Program-made: the position numbers and the translations under genes
Shown: one piece after another, positions 7,743-15,119 of the stretch
How positions within the stretch are numbered: position 1 is the first letter of the stretch
Layout: every line of letters begins with the position of its first letter
Notes under the pieces: generated by a model
What the model saw: the letters and a program-made list of their open reading frames with translations, nothing else
What the model was told of the DNA's origin: nothing
Database searches by the model: none
NCBI GenBank assembly: GCA_964352675.1
Contig: CAYGSN010000023.1
Location: forward strand, 1-30,238
DNA from: CAYGSN01 sp964352675
Lineage (GTDB): Bacteria; Pseudomonadota; Alphaproteobacteria; Micavibrionales; Micavibrionaceae
Reading direction: 5' to 3'
DNA length: 30,238 nt

Positions 7743-8807
7743 ATGGTCGCCGAAGAGAGAATATTAAACGCGCTGGGTCAGGTCCGGGATCCGCAGGCGG
7801 GGCGGGATATTGTCGCGTTGGGGATGGTGTCCGGCATTCAGATCGGCAATGACAGTGATGTTGTTTTTATGATCGAGGTGGACCCGGCGCGTGGGCCATC
7901 GCTCGAACCGCTGCGCCAGGAGGCGGAGCGCGTTGTGGCCGCTCTGCCCGGCGTGGGCAAGGTCACGGCTGTGTTGACCGCGGAGCGCGCCGCCTCAAAA
8001 CCGGCACCTTCGAAAGCCGTGCCCGATCCGCATGGTATGAACAAGAACCCGCCGCTGGAGCTACCGATCAAACATATTATCGCGGTCGCCAGTGGCAAGG
8101 GCGGGGTTGGGAAATCCACCGTGGCGGCAAATCTTGCGGTGGCTCTGGGCCGGACGCACAAGGTTGGGCTGCTGGATGCCGATATTTACGGACCGTCCCA
8201 GCCGCGCATGATGGGGCTTGTCGATAAGCACGGGGCAGGGCAGAAGCCGGAGCAGATTGATGGCCAGATTGAACCATTCACGGCGCACGGCATCAAAATC
8301 ATGTCCATCGGTTTTATGGTGGATCAGAAGGAGGCACTGATCTGGCGCGGGCCGATGGTGCAAACCGCGTTGTACCAGCTCTTGCGCGATGTGAACTGGG
8401 GCATGCAGGAAAGCCCGCTGGATATCCTGATCGTCGATATGCCGCCCGGCACCGGTGATGCGCAACTAACGCTGGCGCAAAAAGTGCCGGTGACCGGCGC
8501 GGTTATTGTTTCCACGCCGCAGGACATCGCGCTGATTGATGCGCGCAAGGCGGTGGCGATGTTCCAGAAAACCAATGTACCAATCCTCGGCATTATCGAG
8601 AATATGAGCACGCATGTCTGCTCAAGCTGCGGTCACGAGGAACATATTTTTGGCCATGGCGGCGCCCGCGCGGAGGCCAAAAAACTCGGCGTGCCGTTTC
8701 TGGGCGAAATCCCCCTCAGCGCGCATATCCGCGCACGCTCAGATGCAGGAGAGCCGGGACTGGATGAGTTTGAGGGGGTAGCGGAGTTGGTTCGGAAATG
8801 CTTGTAA
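7743..8807 (+). CDS. mrp: Mrp/ApbC iron-sulfur cluster carrier ATPase
   Basis: This P-loop ATPase binds and passes on Fe-S clusters in the cytoplasm. Residues 1-80 are the MIP18/DUF59-type domain (ILNALGQVRDPQAGRDIV). The ParA/MinD-like ATPase follows with the deviant Walker A GKGGVGKST at 118-126, DADIYGPSQPRMMG, and DMPPGTGDAQLTLAQ. The cluster-binding CxxC is seen in HVCSSCGHEE. I chose the ATG at 7743 because GAGAGGA lies just before it; an in-frame ATG at 7710 has no such site and would add 11 residues. It is the only plus-strand gene between hflK and folB and converges on the J-domain gene with a 2-base gap. Confidence 0.95.
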   Translation: MVAEERILNALGQVRDPQAGRDIVALGMVSGIQIGNDSDVVFMIEVDPARGPSLEPLRQEAERVVAALPGVGKVTAVLTAERAASKPAPSKAVPDPHGMNKNPPLELPIKHIIAVASGKGGVGKSTVAANLAVALGRTHKVGLLDADIYGPSQPRMMGLVDKHGAGQKPEQIDGQIEPFTAHGIKIMSIGFMVDQKEALIWRGPMVQTALYQLLRDVNWGMQESPLDILIVDMPPGTGDAQLTLAQKVPVTGAVIVSTPQDIALIDARKAVAMFQKTNVPILGIIENMSTHVCSSCGHEEHIFGHGGARAEAKKLGVPFLGEIPLSAHIRARSDAGEPGLDEFEGVAELVRKCL

Positions 8808-8809
8808 TT

Positions 8810-9586
8810 TTAAAGTCCGGGATAAGCCTCTCCTGTCGTGGACTGCGTACCAAGCATTTTTGGGCTTTCTCTTTGCAATCGGTTCAGTTCTGCCTGTGCC
8901 TCCTGAATTATCCGCGGTAAACCGCCGCCGCCGCCCGGAATAACCTTTTCAATCTCCAAGATGAATTCTTTTAAATCTTTCGAAGCGCGGAAAAAATTCA
9001 TGAGCGTTCCCTTTAGGCTTATATTTCCGTCCTCATCTATATCATCATAGAGCTTTCCGCTTTTCATATCTTTTAATTTATCTTCGATCATATGCAGCAT
9101 ACGGGGGCGAACTGTTTGAGCGCGCTTCAAAAATGCGTATTTGTTTTTAATGATATCCGAGAGTGTTAAAGTTCTGTGCGCGTTTTCAATATCGGCAATA
9201 ATTCTATCCTGCTTGTCACAGCTATCCAGAATATCGGTGCGAACCCGTGTGATGGTCCACATACGCTGTTCGATCTTGGTTTTTAATTCCATGGCCAGCT
9301 CTTCCGCACTTTTCTGGCGCGCCATACCTGTTGATCTGTCCCAGGTTTGCGTGCTTGCCCGCTGGAAAGGCATGTGGATTTCTTCCGTGTCGTCTTTCTT
9401 CTTTAGTGCCTGATAAGCGAGGTTAATCCGGATAAAAAGGGCTTCGGCAAGCTCATCGCCAGGGTTTTTGTCCGGATGGGTGTCCTGTGCCGCCCGCCAA
9501 TAAGCCCGCTTGATATCATCAGGGGAGTGTTTTTGCTCTGGGTCCAATCCCAGAGTCAGGTAATGTTCACGAATAATTTTGTTCAT
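8810..9586 (-). CDS. J-domain (DnaJ-like) protein of unknown role
   Basis: The N-terminal 65 residues are a J domain: HYLTLGLDPEQ, DDIKRAYWRAA and the HPD motif at residues 37-39 within THPDKNPGDE, then AFIRINLAYQALKK-like helix IV. J domains stimulate the ATPase of DnaK-type Hsp70 chaperones. The rest, about 190 residues, has no Gly/Phe or zinc-finger region and looks largely helical (EELAMELKTKIEQRMW; KEFILEIEKVI), with a Gly-rich break (PGGGGGLP). It is therefore a type III J protein whose C-terminal part selects an unknown client. The gene is noticeably more AT-rich than mrp and folA beside it. No partner Hsp70 is visible in the window. Confidence 0.85.
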   Translation of the reverse strand: MNKIIREHYLTLGLDPEQKHSPDDIKRAYWRAAQDTHPDKNPGDELAEALFIRINLAYQALKKKDDTEEIHMPFQRASTQTWDRSTGMARQKSAEELAMELKTKIEQRMWTITRVRTDILDSCDKQDRIIADIENAHRTLTLSDIIKNKYAFLKRAQTVRPRMLHMIEDKLKDMKSGKLYDDIDEDGNISLKGTLMNFFRASKDLKEFILEIEKVIPGGGGGLPRIIQEAQAELNRLQRESPKMLGTQSTTGEAYPGL

Positions 9587-9623
9587 GAAGATACATTACG
9601 TGAACTAATTTTAATAATCAATA

Positions 9624-10181
9624 TTATGTTCTATTTAATGTATAAAAACTGAACGACAAATTTTTATTTTTGTGTTTTTCATGAAATATAATTTCCCATT
9701 TATCCCAATCAAATGCGGGGAAATTGGTGTCTCCCTCAAAATCCTGATGGATCAGTGTTAAATACAGCCGGTCGATCAGATCGATCGTCTGACTGTAAAT
9801 TTCCCCGCCACCGACAATGAAGGCCTCATCGACACCCAGCCTTTGCGCAATTCCCTTTCCGGCCGCAATTCCCTCCGCTAATGATTTTACATAATGCAGT
9901 TCGGGGGAAGGGGCAGCTGCCTGGCTTCCTTCAGTTTTTGCGGGGAGGGTGGAGGTTTGCGCGGGCGCGCCGCTGCGGCTGATGATCACATGCGGCCGAC
10001 CGGGCAGGGGGCCTGCGGGCAGGCTCTCAAAGGTCTTGCGGCCCATGATCAGCGGGCGGCCCATGGTGGTGCGCTTGAAGTGCTTAAAATCCTCCGGGAT
10101 ATGCCAGAGCAGTTTATTATCTTTGCCGATCACATAGTTCTGCGCCATGGCGACGATGGATGAGAGTTTGATTTTGCTCAT
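9624..10181 (-). CDS. folA: Dihydrofolate reductase
   Basis: DHFR reduces dihydrofolate to tetrahydrofolate with NADPH, refilling the pool used by ThyA. Recognisable segments are SSIVAMAQNYVIGKDNKLLWHIPED (positions about 7-31, with the catalytic acid in the PED region), HFKRTTMGRPLIMGRKTFESL, PGRPHVIISR and FIVGGGEIYSQTIDLIDRLYLT. The length of 185 is longer than the usual 160-170 because of a low-complexity Ala/Ser/Pro insertion (SGAPAQTSTLPAKTEG) after the NADPH-binding VIISR strand. The start at 10181 lies only 22 bp from the divergent folB start, so its promoter must sit in or beside folB. Confidence 0.95.
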   Translation of the reverse strand: MSKIKLSSIVAMAQNYVIGKDNKLLWHIPEDFKHFKRTTMGRPLIMGRKTFESLPAGPLPGRPHVIISRSGAPAQTSTLPAKTEGSQAAAPSPELHYVKSLAEGIAAGKGIAQRLGVDEAFIVGGGEIYSQTIDLIDRLYLTLIHQDFEGDTNFPAFDWDKWEIIFHEKHKNKNLSFSFYTLNRT

Positions 10182-10203
10182 GCTTTATATATAAGAAGTC
10201 CTT

Positions 10204-10581
10204 ATGGATCAGGAAAGCACCATTTCGGTTTTTGTCCAGAAGATGCGGGTGAATTTGCGCATTGGGTTGGAGGCGCATGAGCGCACAGCGCCGCAGCCGG
10301 TGGAGGTCAGTGTGGAATTATTCGCCGCGCCGGAGTATTTGCGCAATGTGGATAAAGACGGCCTGATGGATTACGCGCGGCTTTATGATGCGCTCAAGAG
10401 CTGGGAGAGCCGCCCGCATGTGGAGCTTCTGGAGACATATATGCGGGAGCTTCTGGCGGTGTGTTTTGATGATGCGCGGGTGATTGCAGTGCGCGCCAGC
10501 CTGTCCAAGCCGGAGATTTTTTCAGAGGCCAAAGGGGCGGGCGTGGCGGTTTTTATACGACGCGGCGATTGGAGCACATAG
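10204..10581 (+). CDS. folB: Dihydroneopterin aldolase family protein (FolB/FolX-like)
   Basis: FolB converts dihydroneopterin to 6-hydroxymethyl-dihydropterin in folate synthesis; FolX is an epimerase of the same fold. The 125-residue length fits. Visible family features are VNLRIGLEAHERTAPQPVEVSVEL, corresponding to the usual IGxxxxERxxxQ block with the substrate-site pattern, DYARLYDAL, the ELLETYMRELLAVCF helix and the C-terminal ASLSKPEIF with its catalytic-lysine-like KP. It is on the plus strand, divergent from folA by 22 bp, while its neighbours on both sides run on the minus strand. A folate gene beside folA and near thyA is sensible. I cannot separate FolB from FolX on sequence alone. 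Confidence 0.85.
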   Translation: MDQESTISVFVQKMRVNLRIGLEAHERTAPQPVEVSVELFAAPEYLRNVDKDGLMDYARLYDALKSWESRPHVELLETYMRELLAVCFDDARVIAVRASLSKPEIFSEAKGAGVAVFIRRGDWST

Positions 10582-10602
10582 CTCGGCGCGTATGGTATCG
10601 GT

Positions 10603-11334
10603 CTAAGCGGCTGCGGGAACGGGCTGTTGTGGTGCGGTTACTTTATCACGCCTGCGTCCGATTGGGGCGCGCTTGCGCGATGCTGGCTCCGCCGCCGCCT
10701 GGTCAATATCCTCGGAAATGCGGCCAATTCTTTGAAGCCCCTGCAGCCAGTCACCGATTGCAACGCTTTCACACAGCGCCGTCCAGTTTTGCGTATCAGC
10801 GAAATTGTCATCAAAATTGATGCCGTCCTCTTCCACATCATCCAGAAGATCGTCCAGAATGTCCTGAAGGTCTCCGTCTTGCGCGTCCTTTTTTTGTAAA
10901 AAGCAGGTTTGGAGTTCCTGCCAGAGTTTTTCCGCCGGGGTTTTGTTTCTCTCAGGGGGTATGCCTAAGCGTCCATGCAGGAAACGCAGTGAATTTGGGA
11001 TGAACAGTACCATGTCCGCGTCTATGGGCGGTTTTTCTTCTTGCGCGCCTTCGGCACTGTTTTCGCTTTGGTTCTTTTCCGTTTCTTCTTCTGGCTCGGG
11101 CAGATCAGCAACTTTGATCACGTAATTGCCCAGCAGAAAAAAGCCGTTACAGGTGATATTGAATTCCTGTTCTCCACCATTAATCAATATGTCGACATCT
11201 GATAGGCACCCGCCCACTCCAAAATCATAAACATCCTTGATTGTGATGATGCCTAGAGGCGTGTAAATGCTTTCCCCGCTCTTCAGGGGTATGCTGCGTT
11301 TTTCTCCGGTGATAAGGGCGTGATCTTTTCTCAT
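10603..11334 (-). CDS. Unknown protein, third gene of the csrA-like operon (243 aa)
   Basis: I do not recognise this family. Residues 1-78 look like an all-beta domain (KSGESIYTPLGIITIKDVYD; FNITCNGFFLLGNYVIKVADL). An acidic Glu/Asn-rich linker follows (EPEEETEKNQSENSAEGAQE), then a helical region with acidic stretches (DLQDILDDLLDDVEEDG) and a basic, Ala/Pro-rich tail (RKRAPIGRRRDKV). It starts 33 bp after the second tandem CsrA-like gene, on the same strand, so the three are probably one operon. The beta domain has a faint CsrA-like rhythm (GESI after a short strand), too weak to call. A role with the CsrA-like proteins, as target, antagonist or partner, is inferred from position only. Confidence 0.75.
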   Translation of the reverse strand: MRKDHALITGEKRSIPLKSGESIYTPLGIITIKDVYDFGVGGCLSDVDILINGGEQEFNITCNGFFLLGNYVIKVADLPEPEEETEKNQSENSAEGAQEEKPPIDADMVLFIPNSLRFLHGRLGIPPERNKTPAEKLWQELQTCFLQKKDAQDGDLQDILDDLLDDVEEDGINFDDNFADTQNWTALCESVAIGDWLQGLQRIGRISEDIDQAAAEPASRKRAPIGRRRDKVTAPQQPVPAAA

Positions 11335-11367
11335 TGGTATAATTCTCTTGTTGTTTCTTTTGGCTTG

Positions 11368-11883
11368 TTAGCGGTGTAGTCCAGGTTCCGTTGATGGCGG
11401 GGTTCCAGCCTCTTGCCTCCTTGGTTCAGACGTTTTGTTTCTGTGGCGGGGCGGAAACTGGCCGCGTTTTGGGCTTATTGATTCTGGCAGCTCGAGGCCG
11501 ATTTTGACCGTTTTTCCCCGGATTTCCAGAACCGTAACTCCAATGTTATCGCCAATCAGGATAGTCTCGCCTTCTTCTCTGGGGATGGCGAGTTTTCCCG
11601 ATTTTCTATGCACCGTGTCGGGACGGACCAGCTTTGTAAACGTCGCCAGAAGATCGGGATGTTTTGTGTAAATATCTCCTGCGGTCAGCTCCTCCCCATT
11701 TTCTGCGAATTCTTGTTGAATTCTTCTTACGGCTTCGAGCCTTTCTTTGTAATGCACCTGCATATCACCGCGGGCTTTGACCCCGATAAAGGCCCGCCCG
11801 TTTTGCACCCGCGATAAATCAATCGTGACATTTTTGCCAAGCTTTAGAGTGTCTTGTCGCATATGAAGAAATTCTATCAGCAT
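11368..11883 (-). CDS. Tandem CsrA-like protein, degenerate-then-canonical order (171 aa)
   Basis: Two CsrA-like domains are fused. The first (residues 1-57) aligns without gaps to CsrA from DTLKLGKNVTIDL through FIGVKARGDMQVHYKERL, but its first strand (LIEFLHMRQ) lacks the RNA-binding LTR. Its fifth strand keeps V43-H44 and has Tyr45 in place of the key Arg. The second (97-140) has KLAIPREEGETILIGDNIG, with R102 at the CsrA Arg6 position, but its fifth strand ends SPKR and the helix is replaced by a basic Pro-rich tail. A helical linker (58-95) joins them. CsrA is normally a ~61-residue homodimer that binds GGA motifs in mRNA leaders. A fused pair could fold as one pseudo-dimer. The gene lies 17 bp after the other tandem CsrA gene. 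Confidence 0.85.
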   Translation of the reverse strand: MLIEFLHMRQDTLKLGKNVTIDLSRVQNGRAFIGVKARGDMQVHYKERLEAVRRIQQEFAENGEELTAGDIYTKHPDLLATFTKLVRPDTVHRKSGKLAIPREEGETILIGDNIGVTVLEIRGKTVKIGLELPESISPKRGQFPPRHRNKTSEPRRQEAGTPPSTEPGLHR

Positions 11884-11900
11884 TGTGGTTTTCTCTGTTG

Positions 11901-12392
11901 TTACGCCGTAGGGTGTTGCAGATGTTCCCGGCGCTGCCCGTGGCGTTCAATATCGCGCCGGACTTCCGAGCGGTGTAACGGAACATGGGGCGGCGCGGCA
12001 ATGCCGATACTAACCGTGGAAGAGTCTAGAAACTCATTGAATTCCGTGATCTTAATAGTGATGAAGCCTTCGATTGACAGGTACTCCTCAAGCTTCATGC
12101 GTAGCTTTAATTCCGTTCTTTCATGACCTTTTTGCCCATCGCCTACAGTCGCAAATTTTGTTCGTAGTGCACCAAGGATATCGCGCGGCTCTCTGCCTTC
12201 TTCTGCCGCCAGTGCTTTTTCGGCTGCGATCTCATCCAGGATTTTTTTGCGCAAGACCAGGGTCTCTTTGGGCATTCGCAGCGTAATCCGGGCATGGCGG
12301 TTATCCGGTTCGCCGGCAATTTTATCAACGCAGAGCTCAATGTTATCGCCGATAAAAATGGCTTCGCCTTTTTTTCTTGTCAGTATGAGCAC
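11901..12392 (-). CDS. csrA: Tandem CsrA-like protein, canonical-then-degenerate order (163 aa)
   Basis: Residues 1-60 are a clear CsrA: MLILTRKKGEAIFIGDNIEL, then a 3-residue insertion and PKETLVLRKKILDEI, where CsrA His43 is replaced by Leu47. After a linker, residues 94-150 align without gaps to CsrA again. There the first strand reads ELKLRMK, losing Arg6, while the fifth strand APPHVPLHRSEV keeps His140 and Arg141. In CsrA dimers each RNA site is built from strand 1 of one subunit and strand 5 of the other. This chain therefore has the parts for one good site (strand 1 of domain 1 plus strand 5 of domain 2) and one poor site. The GTG start at 12392 follows AGGTGAG. The function is post-transcriptional control by family; targets are unknown. 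Confidence 0.88.
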   Translation of the reverse strand: MLILTRKKGEAIFIGDNIELCVDKIAGEPDNRHARITLRMPKETLVLRKKILDEIAAEKALAAEEGREPRDILGALRTKFATVGDGQKGHERTELKLRMKLEEYLSIEGFITIKITEFNEFLDSSTVSIGIAAPPHVPLHRSEVRRDIERHGQRREHLQHPTA

Positions 12393-12470
12393 TATCTCAC
12401 CTATATAATTATGAATATAGATGCCTTTATAAGAGTCGGGAAAAAATATGTCAAGAAAATTGAGTTACGT

Positions 12471-13265
12471 CTAAACCGCCACCGGCGCTTTGATATGCGG
12501 GTGTGCTTCATAACCGATCAGCTCAAAATCCTCGAACTTGAAATCAAAGATGCTTTTGACATGCGGGTTCAGGTGCATTTCCGGCAGGGGATAGGGCTCC
12601 CGGCTCAGCTGCTCTTTGGCTTGTTCCAAATGGTTGGAATAAAGATGTGCATCGCCGAATGTATGGATAAATTCCCCAGGCTTTAACCCGCAGACCTGCG
12701 CCACCATCATCGTCAGCAACGCATAGCTGGCAATATTAAACGGCACGCCGAGGAAGATATCCGCGCTGCGCTGATAAAGCTGACACGATAGCTTGCCGTC
12801 CGCCACATAAAACTGGAAAAACGCATGGCAGGGCGGCAGGGCCATTTCATCGACAAGGCCCGGATTAAACGCCACGACCAGTAACCTGCGGCTATCCGGG
12901 TTGTTCTTAATCTGCTCAATCACGTTGCTTAATTGATCAATCGTGCGCCCATCCGCCGTTTTCCAGCTCCGCCATTGTTCGCCGTATACCGGGCCTAAAT
13001 CGCCGTTTTCATCGGCCCATTCATCCCAGATTTTAACGCCATTATCCTGCAGATACTTAATATTCGTATCGCCCGCAATAAACCAGAGCAGCTCATGAAT
13101 GATCGACTTTAAATGGCATTTCTTGGTGGTGACCAGCGGAAACCCGGCCTGCAGATCAAAGCGCATCTGCCGCCCGAAAACCGAGCGTGTGCCCGTGCCG
13201 GTGCGGTCTTCCTTAACCGTGCCATGCTCTAGCACATCACGCATGAGATCAAGATATTGTTTCAT
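12471..13265 (-). CDS. thyA: Thymidylate synthase
   Basis: ThyA methylates dUMP to dTMP using methylene-tetrahydrofolate and yields dihydrofolate, which FolA recycles. The 264 residues match the Escherichia coli length exactly. The catalytic Cys146 is in ALPPCHAFFQFYV. Other signature parts are DRTGTGTRSVFGRQMRFDL, the dUMP-contact RR pair in DSRRLLVVAFNP, CQLYQRSADIFLGVPFNIASY and the C-terminal HPHIKAPVAV. The adjacent csrA-like operon starts 78 bp downstream on the same strand. In the alphaproteobacterial block I recall, thyA is followed by folA; here the csrA-like genes and folB lie between them. Confidence 0.97.
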   Translation of the reverse strand: MKQYLDLMRDVLEHGTVKEDRTGTGTRSVFGRQMRFDLQAGFPLVTTKKCHLKSIIHELLWFIAGDTNIKYLQDNGVKIWDEWADENGDLGPVYGEQWRSWKTADGRTIDQLSNVIEQIKNNPDSRRLLVVAFNPGLVDEMALPPCHAFFQFYVADGKLSCQLYQRSADIFLGVPFNIASYALLTMMVAQVCGLKPGEFIHTFGDAHLYSNHLEQAKEQLSREPYPLPEMHLNPHVKSIFDFKFEDFELIGYEAHPHIKAPVAV

Positions 13266-13337
13266 AATTATGAGTATAAGAAGATTCGCGAGCGACTGTC
13301 ATGCCGCGCCCTGCGGTTATGCACAAGCAGAGATGCT

Positions 13338-13871
13338 TTATTCCCCGAACAGCACCAGATATTCGCCGTAGCCTTTTTCTTCCAGTCTGTCCTTGGGCAC
13401 GAAATCCAGCGCGGCGGAGTTGATGCAGTAACGCTTGCCGCCTTTGTCCTTCGGTCCGTCATCAAAGACGTGGCCCAGATGCGCATCGGAATTTTTGGAA
13501 CGTACCTCGGTGCGCGGTAGGCCGATCTTGTAATCGGTTTTCTGTGCGACCATGGCCTCGTCTATCGGGCGGGTGAAGCTGGGCCAGCCGGTGCCGGAAT
13601 CGAATTTATCGGTGGAGGAAAACAGCGGTTCGCCGCTGACCACATCCACGTAAATGCCTTCTTCCTTGTGATCCCAGTATTCATTTTTAAAGGGCGGCTC
13701 CGTGCCGTCATGCTGGGTGACGTATTTCTGCATGTCATTGAGATGGCTCGTGTCCATTTGCTTTTTATCCTGTTTCATGTCCTGCGCTCCTGTCTGTGCG
13801 GGGGGCAGCATCGACAGGCCGTACAGAAACAGCCCCGCCGCCAGCCCCAGTGTTAAAATCCGTGAAAACAT
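13338..13871 (-). CDS. msrB: Exported peptide-methionine (R)-S-oxide reductase MsrB
   Basis: MsrB repairs methionine R-sulfoxide in proteins. I start it at the ATG at 13871, preceded by GGGAG, which gives 177 residues with a signal peptide or anchor (MFSRILTLGLAAGLFLYGL). A longer open frame to 13994 lacks a ribosome site. The MsrB core has SGTGWPSF, RTEVRSKNSDAHLGHVF and the catalytic C149 in RYCINSAALDF. The two CxxC pairs that hold zinc in many MsrB proteins are absent: VVSGEP and SKNSD occupy those places. No second MsrB resolving cysteine is obvious. The export signal suggests repair of periplasmic proteins, in keeping with the DegP/HflKC envelope genes nearby. Confidence 0.92.
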   Translation of the reverse strand: MFSRILTLGLAAGLFLYGLSMLPPAQTGAQDMKQDKKQMDTSHLNDMQKYVTQHDGTEPPFKNEYWDHKEEGIYVDVVSGEPLFSSTDKFDSGTGWPSFTRPIDEAMVAQKTDYKIGLPRTEVRSKNSDAHLGHVFDDGPKDKGGKRYCINSAALDFVPKDRLEEKGYGEYLVLFGE

Positions 13872-13985
13872 CGTGAACTCCCGCTTCTTTGTAACTGTGA
13901 TATTCAATATAGTATTCGCGCGGAGGTAAGCAAAGGTTTCATATGCTTGTTGACATAAGTTGAGGGTGGGTGATAGAAAGCTATT

Positions 13986-14663
13986 ATGGCACAAAAATTA
14001 AGAATAGCCTGCGATGCTGTTTCTATTTTTACACGTAATGTCATTGGGCAAGAGGATGCCTTTGGCGATTTTGATATCGACGCTGTTAAAGCGCTGATCC
14101 TTTTGATTCGCGGGGGGCATGACGTGCAAATTTTTCCTCATACGCCTGTATCCGCCGGTATGTTTGAAAATATGGTCAATGGAGCTCTTGTTCCTAAGGC
14201 TCTTGGCGAACTGGGGCTTGAAGAAGACTTCTTCTTTGCCTTTGAACGTGAAAAAACACCGGAGGATCGATTTCACCTTTTGATCTGTGGTGGCCAAACT
14301 TTCCCTGACAGTGATGACGATATGGATGATGATGATTTAGGCGTTGGTGCTACTTTCGGTGATGCAGTTAGTGGTGAATCGGGTGTAACGGAGCCTTTTG
14401 TTATTGTGCCAATTATTGATCCAGATAATCCTCTCGATGATGATGAGATTATCGAGGTCCGCCCAGGAGAGCGAGGAGATGAAGAAACGGTTCCCGCTGA
14501 TTTTGATTGGTGTGAACATGATTATGCTTGTGCGACATATGACCAACAATTTACTAGCTTTATTCAAGGTATTCTTGCCAATCCGCAAGCTGATCATGCG
14601 GTTTTGTTTGAACATATTTTTGGCGAACTCCCGAAACCTCCTGAGCGGAATCCTGATTTTTAA
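13986..14663 (+). CDS. Unknown acidic protein (225 aa)
   Basis: I do not recognise this protein. It is very acidic, with a central Asp run (DSDDDMDDDDLG) and a second acidic part (DPDNPLDDDEIIEVRPGE). The N-terminus alternates strand-like and helical segments (KLRIACDAVSIFTR; ALILLIRGGHDVQIFPHTP), suggesting an alpha/beta Rossmann-like fold, perhaps HAD-like, but no complete motif is visible. No export signal or membrane segment is seen. The gene has more AT-rich third positions than its neighbours, which could mean recent acquisition. It is divergent from msrB across 114 bp. A TTGACA box at 13950-13955 could be its -35 element, though the -10 match is poor. Confidence 0.7.
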   Translation: MAQKLRIACDAVSIFTRNVIGQEDAFGDFDIDAVKALILLIRGGHDVQIFPHTPVSAGMFENMVNGALVPKALGELGLEEDFFFAFEREKTPEDRFHLLICGGQTFPDSDDDMDDDDLGVGATFGDAVSGESGVTEPFVIVPIIDPDNPLDDDEIIEVRPGERGDEETVPADFDWCEHDYACATYDQQFTSFIQGILANPQADHAVLFEHIFGELPKPPERNPDF

Positions 14664-14710
14664 TCTTAATTTCCTTTGAAATTCAAACCTTTTGACCTAT
14701 AATAATAGGT

Positions 14711-15119
14711 GCGGGCTTGCCCGCTATGACGCTAAACGTGGATGCGGAATAGACGTTGTGGACCCGGGGGCAGTACCCGGCAGCTCCACCATTTTATACG
14801 CTAGTGGTCTTTTTTATGATCACAGCCCTGCGACGGCAGGGCCGCGAAATCGTTTTCGCGAAAAACAGCTTTGTGAAGCAAAGCGTATAAGACGGCGGGG
14901 CTGAAACAGGATCGACACGCGCAGTAAAGGCATATTTCGGCGTCCGGCATGATATCCGCCGTTACCGGGTCAACGTTATAAATGCAAACGATAACTATGC
15001 ATTCGTAGCAGCCAATGACAACAGCGATGTTGTTACTGGTGAAGCCATCGCCGCCTAATTGGGCAGCGTAGCACGCTACACTTCAATCCCTGATTTGTAA
15101 TGCGAATTAGGTGGGGCCC
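14711..15119 (+). ncRNA. ssrA: Transfer-messenger RNA, permuted two-piece form
   Basis: tmRNA rescues stalled ribosomes and tags the unfinished protein. The gene is circularly permuted: the acceptor piece comes first and ends AGCTCC-A-CCA (CCA at 14789-14791), with a T-arm-like CCGGG-loop-CCCGG just before. The coding piece begins GGGGCTGAAACAGGATCGACA at about 14897. GGGGCT there pairs with AGCTCC of the acceptor piece to form the acceptor stem. The tag frame runs from GCA at 14984 to TAA at 15058 and encodes 24 residues starting ANDNYAFVAANDN and ending EAIAA. The removed spacer (14792-14896) is bounded by TTATACGC (14794-14801) and GCGTATAA (14883-14890), a perfect 8-bp stem. The outer ends of the mature pieces are estimates. 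Confidence 0.93.

Noticed and set aside
10603..11334. A third CsrA-like domain in the unknown protein of the csrA-like operon
   Set aside because: Only a short GESI-like match is seen; strands 4-5 and the helix of CsrA cannot be found.
13950..13978. Promoter for the acidic unknown gene (TTGACA then a -10)
   Set aside because: The -35 is perfect but the -10 matches only about half of TATAAT, and transcription would begin at the start codon; kept only as a remark.
13872..13994. Longer msrB start at 13994
   Set aside because: The added 41 residues contain no signal-like or conserved segment, while 13871 has a ribosome site and starts a proper signal peptide.
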